Position numbers and translations under genes: made by a program. Shown here in pieces: positions 8,126-15,855 of a DNA stretch of 49,876 bases. Every line of letters begins with the position of its first letter. Within the stretch, counting starts at the first letter, position 1. The notes beneath the pieces are model-generated. The model saw only the letters and a list, made by a program, of their open reading frames with translations. It had not been told where the DNA came from and did not search any database. The stretch spans positions 1 to 49,876 of the forward strand of contig NZ_KB904761.1 of NCBI RefSeq assembly GCF_000380185.1, written 5' to 3'. The DNA comes from Thiofilum flexile DSM 14609 (GTDB taxonomy: Bacteria > Pseudomonadota > Gammaproteobacteria > Thiotrichales > Thiotrichaceae).

Positions 8126-9433
8126 TTAGAAGTTTTGTCCCGAACACTTTTTGGTTTCAGTATTGTAATTACCGCAAGGGGTGCCGCCAGTTTCTTTACC
8201 TGTCCAATCAGCGACGATATTTTTAGAGTCAGGTAGGAAATCAGACCACGCATCACCGGCGACTTCTGGAGTCTTAGAGACGACTTCAAATTGACCGTCT
8301 TCTTGAATTTCGCCAATGAATACCGGTTTAGTAATATGATGATTCGGCAACATTTTAGCCGTACCGCCGGTGAGATTAGGTACTTCTAAGCCCACCATCG
8401 CTTCAGCGACTTTATCAGTATCGGTAGTGCCGGCTTTTTCTACCGCTTTAATCCACAGATTGAAACCAATTAGATGAGCTTCCATCGGGTCATTGGTTAC
8501 ACGCTTAGGATTTTTGGTGAACTCTTGCCATTTTTTAATAAACTCTTTGTTTTCAGGAGTATCAACACTCATGAAATAGTTCCATGCAGCGAGATGACCG
8601 ACTAAAGGTTTAGTATCAATACCCGATAGCTCTTCTTCACCAACGGAAAAGGCTACGACAGGAATGTCTTCAGCAGAAATACCTTGATTACCCAGCTCTT
8701 TATAAAACGGTACATTCGCATCGCCATTAATGGTGGAGACAACGGCGGTCTTTTTGCCATCAGAGCCGAATTTTTTAATGTCCGCTACAATCGATTGCCA
8801 ATCCGAATGACCAAACGGGGTATAGTTGATCATAATGTCTTTTTCATCGACCCCTTTGGATTTGAGGTAGGCTTCTAAGATTTTATTGGTAGTACGTGGA
8901 TAGACATAGTCTGTTCCGGCTAATACCCAACGTTTAACTTCTAACTCATTCATTAAATAGTCAACGGCAGGGATAGCTTGTTGATTAGGTGATGCACCGG
9001 TGTAGAACACGTTTTTAGACGACTCTTCGCCTTCATATTGTACGGGGTAAAAGAGCAGGCTATTTTTCTCTTCAAAGACGGGTAGCACCGATTTACGGGA
9101 TACGGAAGTCCAGCAACCAAATGTCGCCGCTACCTTATCTTTTTCAATTAAATCACGTGCTTTTTCGGCGAATAAAGGCCAGTTAGAGGCGGGATCAACC
9201 ACGACGGCTTCTAATTTTTTCCCTAATACACCACCTTTCTTATTTTGCTCATCAATCAGCATCAGCATGGTGTCTTTTAGAGTCGTTTCACTAATCGCCA
9301 TAGTGCCCGATAATGAATGTAAGACCCCAACTTTAATGGTGTCATCAGCGGCTTGGGCTAGAGTGGTAAAGCCAATGGCGGCGGCTGTACCTAAGGCTAA
9401 CAGCGTCTGTTTTAGCTTTGTCGTCAAAAGCAT
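8126..9433 (-). CDS. urtA: Urea ABC transporter substrate-binding protein UrtA
   Basis: A 435-aa periplasmic urea-binding protein. A signal peptide (residues 1-27, LLALGTAAAIGFTTLAQA) is followed by the type I periplasmic-binding fold, starting IKVGVLHSLSGTMAISE. FGCWTSVSRKSVLPVFEE and LLFYPVQYEGEESS are UrtA hallmarks. The start at 9433 is set by GGAG 9 nt upstream; an in-frame ATG at 9448 lacks a ribosome site. First gene of the operon, expressed from the sigma-54 promoter at 9509-9525. Confidence 0.96.
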   Translation of the reverse strand: MLLTTKLKQTLLALGTAAAIGFTTLAQAADDTIKVGVLHSLSGTMAISETTLKDTMLMLIDEQNKKGGVLGKKLEAVVVDPASNWPLFAEKARDLIEKDKVAATFGCWTSVSRKSVLPVFEEKNSLLFYPVQYEGEESSKNVFYTGASPNQQAIPAVDYLMNELEVKRWVLAGTDYVYPRTTNKILEAYLKSKGVDEKDIMINYTPFGHSDWQSIVADIKKFGSDGKKTAVVSTINGDANVPFYKELGNQGISAEDIPVVAFSVGEEELSGIDTKPLVGHLAAWNYFMSVDTPENKEFIKKWQEFTKNPKRVTNDPMEAHLIGFNLWIKAVEKAGTTDTDKVAEAMVGLEVPNLTGGTAKMLPNHHITKPVFIGEIQEDGQFEVVSKTPEVAGDAWSDFLPDSKNIVADWTGKETGGTPCGNYNTETKKCSGQNF

Positions 9434-9508
9434 ATCTAAAAGCTCCATTAGTAAGGTTGGGATAATTGAATAGGAGGGTTCCCCATATTTGAACCTATTA
9501 AGGGTCAT

Positions 9509-9525
9509 TGCAAAGGCTATGCCAA
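9509..9525 (-). promoter_or_regulatory. Sigma-54 promoter of urtABCDE
   Basis: On the minus strand the element reads TTGGCATAGCCTTTGCA, matching YTGGCAYR-N4-TTGCW with the invariant GG and GC in exact register. Transcription would begin near 9498, leaving a 5' leader of about 65 nt before urtA. This implies RpoN and NtrC (nitrogen-limitation) control, as known for urea transporters. Confidence 0.85.
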
Positions 9526-9574
9526 CTAATATCTTGTTTGTAGATGGCTGATTTATTGGAAATTAATATAAGAT

Positions 9575-9657
9575 GGTGCAGATATTCTTGCTGCAACGCA
9601 ACAATGCACCAAAATATAGCACCTGTTTTGGTGCTTGATAGGGTTAATCTTGGTGCA
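9575..9657. promoter_or_regulatory. Cluster of NtrC-like half sites upstream of urtA
   Basis: Repeated GGTGCA/TGCACC hexamers occur at 9575-9580, 9605-9610 and 9652-9657. A perfect dyad AGCACC-N6-GGTGCT spans 9618-9635. NtrC dimers bind TGCACC-N5-GGTGCA, so the perfect dyad here is one base wider and 9605-9621 is a weaker second site. The cluster lies about 50-150 bp upstream of the sigma-54 promoter, where enhancer sites belong. Confidence 0.65.
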
Positions 9658-9663
9658 TTCAGT

Positions 9664-9944
9664 TGCGCCTCACTCTAGATCTTCTCTCGGCAAGGGAGGG
9701 AGCTGATTTTGCTCTACTCCTGATCATGGAAGTTGGAAAAGGGGTGTTTTCGAATTTCCGAGTAAAAAAGGCTGTTTTTTGTAAAACCACTTGGCTATTA
9801 TTCAAAATAGGTATATTTTCTCTAACCACTAAAAACAAGAGCGACGGAGTCGCTTAGCCTGTATCATAGGGCTGAAACCGCATCACACTTTAGCGTTTTT
9901 AAGTTGATTGTTTTCTAAGGTGTACAAAAGGAAAGGAGGAGTAA
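9664..9944. other. Intergenic leader upstream of phaB
   Basis: No convincing gene is visible. It contains a small AGCGAC/GTCGCT triloop hairpin (9840-9854), AT-rich sequence around 9770-9840 that could hold a sigma-70 promoter, and a very strong ribosome site (AGGAAAGGAGGAG) directly before phaB. A 64-codon open frame at 9663-9857 looks random. Confidence 0.5.
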
Positions 9945-9945
9945 G

Positions 9946-10683
9946 ATGAGTCAAAAAGTTGCATTTGTTACGGGTGGTATGGGTGGTATTGGTACTGCTA
10001 TTTGCCAACGTATGCATAAGGATGGCTACAAAGTCATCGCCGGGTGTGGTCCTACACGTGATTATCAAAAATGGTTGGCTGAGCAAGCTGAGCAAGGCTA
10101 TACGTTTTATGCCGCAGTCGGCGATGTGAGCGATTGGGAATCAACGGTCGCGACCTTTGAAAAAGCCAAAGCCGAGCATGGTGTTATTGATATTCTGATC
10201 AATAATGCCGGTATTACTAAAGATCGTATGTTCCTGAAAATGACGCGTGCTGAGTGGGACGCTGTTATTGAAACTAACCTGACCAGTCTATTCAATGTGA
10301 CTAAACAAGTCGTAGCGGATATGGTGGAAAAAGGTTGGGGTCGGATTATCAATATCTCCAGCGTGAATGGTGCCAAAGGCCAAGCCGGACAAACCAACTA
10401 CTCTGCCGCTAAAGCAGGTATGCACGGTTTTACCATGGCATTAGCCCAAGAGCTGGCGAATAAAGGTGTTACCGTCAATACAGTAAGCCCCGGTTATATT
10501 GGTACCGACATGGTGCGTGCGATTAAACCCGAAGTATTGGAAAAAATCGTCGCGACTATTCCGGTTAAACGTTTAGGAACCGCTGAAGAGATTGCCTCCA
10601 TGTGTTCATGGGTAGCCTCGGATGATTCTGGTTTTGCGACCGGCGCTGATTTCTCAGTAAATGGTGGCCTACACATGGGCTAA
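9946..10683 (+). CDS. phaB: Acetoacetyl-CoA reductase PhaB
   Basis: A 245-aa short-chain dehydrogenase that reduces acetoacetyl-CoA to (R)-3-hydroxybutyryl-CoA with NADPH for polyhydroxybutyrate synthesis. Visible are the nucleotide-binding GGMGGIG (residues 10-16), NNAGIT, the Ser-Tyr-Lys site (NISSVNG, then YSAAK) and PhaB-specific segments: AGCGPTRDYQKWL near residue 33, VNGAKGQAGQTNYSAAKAG, and the closing FSVNGGLHMG. Length is normal. No phaA or phaC adjoins it here, so it is a single gene with its own leader and terminator. Confidence 0.95.
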   Translation: MSQKVAFVTGGMGGIGTAICQRMHKDGYKVIAGCGPTRDYQKWLAEQAEQGYTFYAAVGDVSDWESTVATFEKAKAEHGVIDILINNAGITKDRMFLKMTRAEWDAVIETNLTSLFNVTKQVVADMVEKGWGRIINISSVNGAKGQAGQTNYSAAKAGMHGFTMALAQELANKGVTVNTVSPGYIGTDMVRAIKPEVLEKIVATIPVKRLGTAEEIASMCSWVASDDSGFATGADFSVNGGLHMG

Positions 10684-10701
10684 GTCTTAGCCCGATCTCT
10701 T

Positions 10702-10730
10702 AAGAGTACTTAACTTGCTTGGGTACTCTT
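10702..10730 (+). terminator. Hairpin downstream of phaB
   Basis: Stem AAGAGTAC (10702-10709) pairs with GTACTCTT (10723-10730) across a 13-nt loop, 19 nt after the phaB stop. The following ATTTC is only weakly U-rich, so termination efficiency is uncertain. Confidence 0.5.
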
Positions 10731-10736
10731 ATTTCA

Positions 10737-10781
10737 ACTCAAACTATCCCCTTTTTAATCAAAACGGCTGCCATAGATAAA
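10737..10781 (+). pseudogene. Fragment resembling the N-terminus of the J-domain gene at 11989
   Basis: In one frame this stretch encodes TQTIPFLIKTAAIDK. The start of the J-domain protein reads TQTTPILIKTTATDK (11 of 15 identical), and the DNA is also alike. The ATG of the intact gene is replaced by TCA, and similarity fades right after. It looks like a leftover of a duplication or rearrangement. Too short to be certain. Confidence 0.4.
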
Positions 10782-11150
10782 ATAACAAATTGTGGTAGTG
10801 TAGCTGTTATGAGTATTCATAGATTTTTTCAAAAAAGCGTGGCTTTCTTGCCGGATGATCTCGTTGTAGTCATTCAACCTCTCTGTCGGGGGGAGAATAC
10901 TCGCTTTTAAGACTATCCACGGGGTAGATCATGGCGGCGCATCAATGCTGAAAAGAATATAAGCAATTGATTTATAAAATCTTTATTGCTTGCTACAGGC
11001 TGCACGCATGAAATTTGCACATGACATAAATTAAGCGTAGTATTTACATTATGTTAATTGGACTTCCGTATTACATGCTGTTGGTGGTGGATAAATACAC
11101 TACTAGCAGACATGATATGTTTTGTAATGTCCGCTAAAGAGGATGCTATT
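10782..11150. other. Intergenic region without a supported gene
   Basis: Only short, poorly supported frames occur (for example an ATG near 10810 without a ribosome site). No strong terminator or repeat is seen. The AT-rich stretch around 10960-11060 probably holds the promoter of the small exported protein that follows. Confidence 0.4.
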
Positions 11151-11486
11151 ATGAATGGCGTCAAAACACTTCTAACAGTGTCATTATTTGCACTGATCAC
11201 AACAGTTTATGCTGCCGAGCCACTGCGCCCTCCACCTCGTGTAGCACCAGCACCAGAAGAGCCTGCACGAGCAAAAGTTAGAGAGTCGGTTGCCATTAAA
11301 GGCGTTATTACTTCAATTAGAAGAGGTCAAATGACTATCAGAGACGATAGGGGGCAGACTTATGTGCTTCCAGTCACTAAAGGCGTAGGAGGACGTGAAC
11401 CAAAAGTAGGACAACGGATTTCTATTAAGGTAACATGTACTTGGCCTCCGCTCGAATGCACAATAAGGTTTTCTTCAAAGCTTTAG
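11151..11486 (+). CDS. Small exported protein, possible OB-like fold
   Basis: A 111-aa protein with a clear signal peptide (LLTVSLFALITTVYA, cleavage about residue 21). A Pro-rich spacer (PLRPPPRVAPAPEEPAR) follows. A compact C-terminal part (VAIKGVITSIRRGQMTIRDD, then YVLPV and VGQRISIKVTC) has alternating strands like a small beta-barrel. Two cysteines could form a disulfide. AGAGGA lies about 9 nt before the ATG. The frame is open to 11058, but only this start gives a signal peptide. No known family recognised. Confidence 0.65.
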   Translation: MNGVKTLLTVSLFALITTVYAAEPLRPPPRVAPAPEEPARAKVRESVAIKGVITSIRRGQMTIRDDRGQTYVLPVTKGVGGREPKVGQRISIKVTCTWPPLECTIRFSSKL

Positions 11487-11581
11487 TATCGAAATATAAT
11501 ACCACCACCCTATGATGTTGGTAGTATAAGTTTAATAAGTAGCCGTGCTTAATTGTGCCTGATAAATCTGGTCTTGAATAA

Positions 11582-11609
11582 AAAAACCGCTGTCTCTGCA
11601 GCGGTTTTT
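11582..11609. terminator. Strong bidirectional terminator
   Basis: A perfect 11-bp stem AAAAACCGCTG/CAGCGGTTTTT with a 6-nt loop has T-runs on the outgoing side of both strands. It lies 95 nt after the small exported protein gene. Confidence 0.85.
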
Positions 11610-11686
11610 CTGTCATCTGATCTGGCTCAACAATACCGGACACCTCGAAAAGTGAGTACTCTGTACTAAGCTGAAAGAGGTGAGAC

Positions 11687-11854
11687 ATGAAACCAAATCA
11701 ACCGAACAAGAAAGCGTATATCCGTTGTTCGGAGTCCTACAAAGTCGGGGCGCTAAAACTAGCCTAACATGCCGGTTATGCCGAAGTAGCGCGTCAACTT
11801 GGCCTGCACGAATCCCAGCTTTACGCTTGGAGAGTTAGCATCAGTCTGAGTCTT
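11687..11854 (+). pseudogene. Remnant of an IS3-type transposase orfA
   Basis: From the ATG at 11687 the frame reads MKPNQPNKKAYIRCSES, YKVGALKLA, stop, HAGYAEVARQLGLHESQLYAWR, stop. The HTH segment with ARQLG-HESQLY-WR is typical of IS3-family OrfA, and the in-frame TAA interrupts the first helix. The second half of the gene and all of orfB are missing. An end-like sequence (ACCGGACACCTCG, about 11635-11647) lies upstream. It is a dead element fragment. Confidence 0.75.
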
Positions 11855-11872
11855 TAGCTGCCTGCACAGAAT

Positions 11873-11903
11873 CCCCCTTCAGCGAATTCGTGTATGAAGG
11901 GGG
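11873..11903. terminator. Hairpin with perfect 9-bp stem
   Basis: CCCCCTTCA (11873-11881) pairs with TGAAGGGGG (11895-11903), followed by AGTTTTG. It separates the IS remnant from the J-domain gene and probably insulates it. Confidence 0.65.
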
Positions 11904-11988
11904 AGTTTTGTGAGCGGATAGGTTTGGGCATAATGGGTAGTTTTCTGATAATCTAACCGTTATTTTTTGTATTGCCCAGACCACTTTT

Positions 11989-13101
11989 ATGACCCAAACA
12001 ACCCCGATTTTAATCAAAACTACGGCTACAGATAAGCCAAGCCCTGCTCAGAAAAAGTTTAATACCACCATGAAGCGCATTGATAAACAAAAGCAGCTAT
12101 TAGCGCAATGGCAGGAATCATTACCTCGTTATCGTCAAGAGTTGATTGAGACTATGCAACCGCTCAAAGCCGCTTTTACAGCCCAGCAAGAGCAGCTAAT
12201 GCTACGTCTCGATGAAGCCTATAAAACCCAAAAACTCACTAAAATCCAGCAAGATAAAATCAGTTACATTATTACCAGCATTAGTGAGCAATTGATTGAA
12301 ATCTATGAGCGGGATGATTTAAAGCCCTATTATAATTTTTACGCTAATGCGGACTATGATCAGGAAGAAGAGGAGGCTAAAGCCGCTTACTATGCTCAGG
12401 TTAAAGAAAGCATTAAGGAGGATTTAGGGCTTGAAATTGATCCTGAAAATATGAATCCTGAAACCTTTGCCGAGATTCGCGAGCGCATTAATGCGAAGCA
12501 AGAAGAGGCATTTGCCGCAGAAGAGGCTAAGCGTTCTAAACGCAAAAAAACCGCTAAGCAATTGGCTAAGGAAGAGCGTGAGCAACAAGAAGCACAGGCA
12601 CTCAGTCAATCTATTCAATCTATTTATCGCCAGCTCGTGGGGGCGTTGCATCCTGACCGTGAGCCGGATGAGACGGAGCGGTTACGTAAAACCGAACTCA
12701 TGCAGCAAGTAACCGTGGCTTATGACAATAAGGATTTATTGAAATTATTAGAGTTACAGCTTGCGATTGAGCAGATTGATCAGGCGCATATTAATAATCT
12801 CAATGAAGAACGCCTTAAATATTTTAATAAGATTTTGCAAGATCAACTGTATGAGTTAGAGCAGGAAGTATTTGTTTATCAGCAAGAGGCTTATGAACTG
12901 ACACAAGGGATGGGGATACTGTTTGGCACTCAACCGAGTGATATGCCCCGTTTGATAAATAGGCAGGTAGAGAGCTTTAAAAAGCAATTGGCTAATCTAA
13001 AGCTCAATGTCGAGGCTGTGCAGGAATTGCGCTCCTTAAAAGCTTGGCTCAATGAGTATAAGATTCCGCGTCCGATGCAGTATATTGAAATTGATTTCTA
13101 A
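11989..13101 (+). CDS. J-domain protein with long coiled coils
   Basis: A 370-aa, very charged, Gln/Glu/Lys-rich cytoplasmic protein. N-terminal helices (about 20-100) and an acidic segment (YDQEEEEAKAAYY) precede a basic coiled coil (about 165-205). A J-domain-like stretch follows near residues 208-255 (IYRQLVGALHPDREPDETERLRKTELMQQVTVAYDNKD) carrying the HPD tripeptide that stimulates Hsp70. More helices run to the end. J-domains are usually N-terminal, so this central location suggests a dedicated DnaK partner rather than DnaJ. Residues 2-17 recur at 10737-10781. No clear Shine-Dalgarno precedes the ATG. Palindromic repeat copy 1 follows directly. Confidence 0.75.
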   Translation: MTQTTPILIKTTATDKPSPAQKKFNTTMKRIDKQKQLLAQWQESLPRYRQELIETMQPLKAAFTAQQEQLMLRLDEAYKTQKLTKIQQDKISYIITSISEQLIEIYERDDLKPYYNFYANADYDQEEEEAKAAYYAQVKESIKEDLGLEIDPENMNPETFAEIRERINAKQEEAFAAEEAKRSKRKKTAKQLAKEEREQQEAQALSQSIQSIYRQLVGALHPDREPDETERLRKTELMQQVTVAYDNKDLLKLLELQLAIEQIDQAHINNLNEERLKYFNKILQDQLYELEQEVFVYQQEAYELTQGMGILFGTQPSDMPRLINRQVESFKKQLANLKLNVEAVQELRSLKAWLNEYKIPRPMQYIEIDF

Positions 13102-13110
13102 CTATTTGAG

Positions 13111-13218
13111 CCAAAGCAATCGAGTCTTTCTTCCGCAGTCGCTGTGAATACCTCCCTGTACACTACAAGGCGGCATCCCTGCCGCCAAGACTGCTCCAGA
13201 AAGACTCGATTACTTTGG
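13111..13218. repeat. Palindromic repeat, copy 1 (conserved core, variable complementary arms)
   Basis: An 82-bp core (13124-13205) is almost identical to 44816-44897, with four substitutions and no indel. It contains GTCTTTC/GAAAGAC ends, an inner GCAGTC/GACTGC pairing and a GGCGGC-ATCCCT-GCCGCC hairpin. Outside the core, 13 bp on each side (CCAAAGCAATCGA and TCGATTACTTTGG) pair with one mismatch but do not resemble the arms of the other copy. It starts 9 nt after the J-domain gene stop. Confidence 0.9.
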
Positions 13219-13300
13219 TATATCTACTTACCTATATTGATAGCTAGGGCTGGCATCATGTGACTCTTAATGCTATGAGTAGGCGCTTGCTTAGGTAGGG

Positions 13301-13936
13301 TTAGCGTTCTAAGGCAGCCCAGACCAAATGCGGGGAGCGACCTTGCAGCCTTACCATTTTAATCCACAGTAGGGTCATATGTTCTAAGTGCAGAGCTTGA
13401 TTTAACTCACCCGTATCGAGCGCTTGCCAACCTAGTTGCTCGATCAATTGCCCAACAGTTTCTTTCGCCGCTTTATTATTGCCACAGTACAGCATCGCAG
13501 GTTTTGATGAGCTATTCAGAAAATGATTATCCTGAAAGTTTTCAAAACCATAAATAGTAAAGGCTTTCACCAACGCGGTATTAGGAATGAAGGCTTGTAG
13601 GTATTCCGAACCGGATTGGGTGTTATTCAAACCATGCGTTAGACCAGCGCCTACAGGATTCGTACAGTCAACCACGATCTTACCCTTAAGCGCTGCTTGT
13701 ACCTGCTGTAAGGCCTCACTCGCTACCTGAAAAGGAGTCGCAAGAAAGATAACCGAGGCTTCACTCACGGCTTGCAGCGGTTCAGCCACCTGTAAAGCGG
13801 GATTGATAGCCTGCGCTTTTTGTACCGAGTCCGATTCAGGGTTCTTAGCTGCTAACGTGACTTGATGCCCTAAACGTTGTAAGTGATCGGCTAAGGGAGC
13901 GCCCACATTACCATAACCTATAAATGCAATTTTCAT
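13301..13936 (-). CDS. NADP-binding oxidoreductase, F420-NADP reductase-like
   Basis: A 211-aa protein with an N-terminal Rossmann motif GYGNVGAPLADHL (residues 7-19) and VIFLATPFQV and KIVVDCTNPVG segments, as in the NADPH-dependent F420 reductase (NpdG-like) family. Many bacterial members lack F420 partners and their substrate is unknown, so a reductase acting on another small substrate is equally possible. It starts 11 nt after the DJ-1 gene stop and is probably cotranscribed with it. The divergent LysR gene may control both. Confidence 0.8.
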   Translation of the reverse strand: MKIAFIGYGNVGAPLADHLQRLGHQVTLAAKNPESDSVQKAQAINPALQVAEPLQAVSEASVIFLATPFQVASEALQQVQAALKGKIVVDCTNPVGAGLTHGLNNTQSGSEYLQAFIPNTALVKAFTIYGFENFQDNHFLNSSSKPAMLYCGNNKAAKETVGQLIEQLGWQALDTGELNQALHLEHMTLLWIKMVRLQGRSPHLVWAALER

Positions 13937-13947
13937 GAGAGAATTTC

Positions 13948-14760
13948 CTACTTAGACTTAGCTAATTGTTGCATTACTAAACGCGCCACACTGCGCCCAC
14001 TATGTTGCTGTTGTCCGGTAATTAAATGACCATCCTTAACTGCAAAGTCAGCCCACATGCCACCTTGTACATAGTTAGCACCCCGCGCCTTCATGGCAGG
14101 TTCGACATACCAATCAAATAGTTTACTACCGACGGCTTTCTCGGCAAATTGATCTTCAGCTAGAGAAAAGCCGGTTACCTTTTTACCCTTTAGGAGATAT
14201 TTACCATTAGAGAGTTTAATGTCAACGAGTGAAGCAACCCCATGACATAGGGCAGCAGTCGGTTTGCCGGCTTCATAAAAAGTGCGAATTAAATTTTGCA
14301 GCGTTTTATTCTCGCGGAAGGTATACATCGGTGCTTGTCCACCAGCAACGATAAGCGCGTCATATTGATCGGCTTTGACACGATCAAGTGCTGGAGTGTT
14401 TTTCAATAGTGCTGCGTGTTTCGCTGAACTCAAAAAACCTAGGCTTACAATATCAGCGGCAGAGTAACCACTTTCATGGCGTGGATCAGAATAGGCATCG
14501 AGTACAATCTCGCCGCCCTTAGTACTCACAATATCCACCTGATAGCCTGCATGGGTGAGTTCATCATAGGGGTGGGTAATTTCGGCGGCCCACGCACCTA
14601 CCGGCCAGCCATTAGACGCTTTAGCAGGGCTAGAGGCGACTAATAACACTTTACCCTTAGGGGCCGCTGCACCCTCAGCACCATAACTGTTACTACTGAA
14701 TAAGGTTTGACTCGCTAGTGTTAATGCGGCAAGCGTAGTTAAAAAGGTACGACGTTGCAT
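13948..14760 (-). CDS. Exported DJ-1/PfpI family protein (Hsp31-like)
   Basis: A 270-aa protein with a signal sequence starting MQRRTFLTTLAALTLASQTL, which could be Tat-type (RRTFL) or Sec. The class I glutamine-amidotransferase-like fold shows EITHPYDELTHAGYQVDIVS, the GG(E)IVLD segment and the nucleophile elbow ALCHGVASL with the conserved Cys. This is the arrangement of Hsp31/YhbO-type glyoxalases and deglycases. Export is unusual for the family. The ATG at 14760 has AGGA 8 nt upstream, and the longer form (14793) would bury the signal. Forms an operon with the NADP-binding gene. Confidence 0.85.
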   Translation of the reverse strand: MQRRTFLTTLAALTLASQTLFSSNSYGAEGAAAPKGKVLLVASSPAKASNGWPVGAWAAEITHPYDELTHAGYQVDIVSTKGGEIVLDAYSDPRHESGYSAADIVSLGFLSSAKHAALLKNTPALDRVKADQYDALIVAGGQAPMYTFRENKTLQNLIRTFYEAGKPTAALCHGVASLVDIKLSNGKYLLKGKKVTGFSLAEDQFAEKAVGSKLFDWYVEPAMKARGANYVQGGMWADFAVKDGHLITGQQQHSGRSVARLVMQQLAKSK

Positions 14761-14862
14761 AGTAAGTATCCTGTGTGATTTATCAATGAGCACAGTATTG
14801 CAGTTGTCGTTTAATCGATAAATAATCGGTTTTAAGATTAATTGTTTACTAAAGTGGTAACA
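14761..14862. promoter_or_regulatory. Divergent promoter region of DJ-1 and LysR genes
   Basis: The 102-bp space between the two divergent starts holds AT-rich imperfect dyads (for example AATCGAT-N5-ATCGGTT, 14812-14830), suitable for a LysR-type T-N11-A operator. The site is inferred from gene arrangement. Confidence 0.4.
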
Positions 14863-15744
14863 ATGGAACTAAACGAACTCGCCTTATTAGTCAAAGTGGT
14901 ACAGCTTGGTAGCTTTACCCAAGCAGCGGAGGCCTTAGGTTTGCAAAAAGCGTATGTATCGCGGGTGATTACACAATTAGAAACCAAACTCTCGGTGCGC
15001 TTATTAGAACGTACTACTCGCTCTTTATCACTCACAGAAATTGGGCGCGAGGTCTATGAGCGAGCGATTGGTATTTTAGGTGCGGTGGAGGAAACAAAAC
15101 ACCTGACCCAGCAGCTGACGAGTGAGCCACGAGGCGTGTTGCGTCTAACCTGTGGTATCGAGTTTGGTTTATTAGCCGTCAGTGCTTGGATGCAGGGCTA
15201 TTTAAAGCGTTATCCCGCCGTGAGTATTGAAGCAGATTGGACCGGAAGGGTGGTGGATCTCGTACACGAAGGCTTTGATATTGCGATTCGAATTGGACCT
15301 TTGCCCGACTCTAGTTTAGTGGCGCGACGCTTAGGCGAGATTCACTATGGTTTATTTGCAAGCGATGATTACTTAGCCCAACAGCCTGTGCCGATCACGC
15401 TAGACATGCTAGGACAGTATCCACGCTTAGTGTTTAGTGGGGAGCGTATTCATGAGCACTGGGAGCTACTGAAAGGCAGTGAAAAAGTAGTCGTAGATAA
15501 TCCGGCACGCTTAGCTGTGAATAATTATCTCGCCCTACGGGAGGCTACCTTAAATGGTTTAGGGATTGCCTTATTACCGTTATTGGTGGCTAAACCTTAT
15601 CTAGAGCAGGGGCAGCTCCGAGCGTTATTGCCCGAATGGAGTATTGCACCTATGCCGGTCTATGCCCTCTATGCGAGTAATCGCTATCTCACCCCTAAGG
15701 TACGTGCCTTTATTGATTATGCGCTAGAACATTTTCCCGGCTAA
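14863..15744 (+). CDS. LysR family transcriptional regulator
   Basis: A 293-aa regulator. A winged HTH occupies residues 1-60 (ELALLVKVVQLGSFTQAAEALG, VSRVITQLETKL, LLERTTRSLSLTEIG). A substrate-binding domain of the CrgA/DsdC-like group follows (VHEGFDIAIRIGPLPDSSLVARRL). The ATG at 14863 aligns with other LysR proteins; a TTG 21 bp upstream would add seven residues. Divergent from the DJ-1/reductase pair, which it probably regulates in response to a reactive or electrophilic compound (inference). Confidence 0.92.
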   Translation: MELNELALLVKVVQLGSFTQAAEALGLQKAYVSRVITQLETKLSVRLLERTTRSLSLTEIGREVYERAIGILGAVEETKHLTQQLTSEPRGVLRLTCGIEFGLLAVSAWMQGYLKRYPAVSIEADWTGRVVDLVHEGFDIAIRIGPLPDSSLVARRLGEIHYGLFASDDYLAQQPVPITLDMLGQYPRLVFSGERIHEHWELLKGSEKVVVDNPARLAVNNYLALREATLNGLGIALLPLLVAKPYLEQGQLRALLPEWSIAPMPVYALYASNRYLTPKVRAFIDYALEHFPG

Positions 15745-15855
15745 AACTCATTAGAGGGGAGAAAGTAGCAGTATGGTTAGGCTTTTAGTCGGTCAATAGA
15801 AAAATCAAGATTGACTATACTCATAATAAGAGATGAGTATTCAAGGAGGTGTGAG

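Noticed and set aside
6478-8316. UrtB extended N-terminus of 85 more residues
   Set aside because: The extension overlaps the 3' end of urtA in another frame and precedes a proper signal peptide at 8061, so the short form is right.
9663-9857. 64-codon open frame on the plus strand before phaB
   Set aside because: It has no ribosome site, low-complexity composition and no recognisable segment, and it overlaps the NtrC-like and promoter region.
10719-10910. 63-codon open frame downstream of phaB
   Set aside because: It starts inside the terminator hairpin and lacks a ribosome site. Only its TQTIPFLIKTAAIDK part is meaningful, as a fragment of the J-domain gene start.
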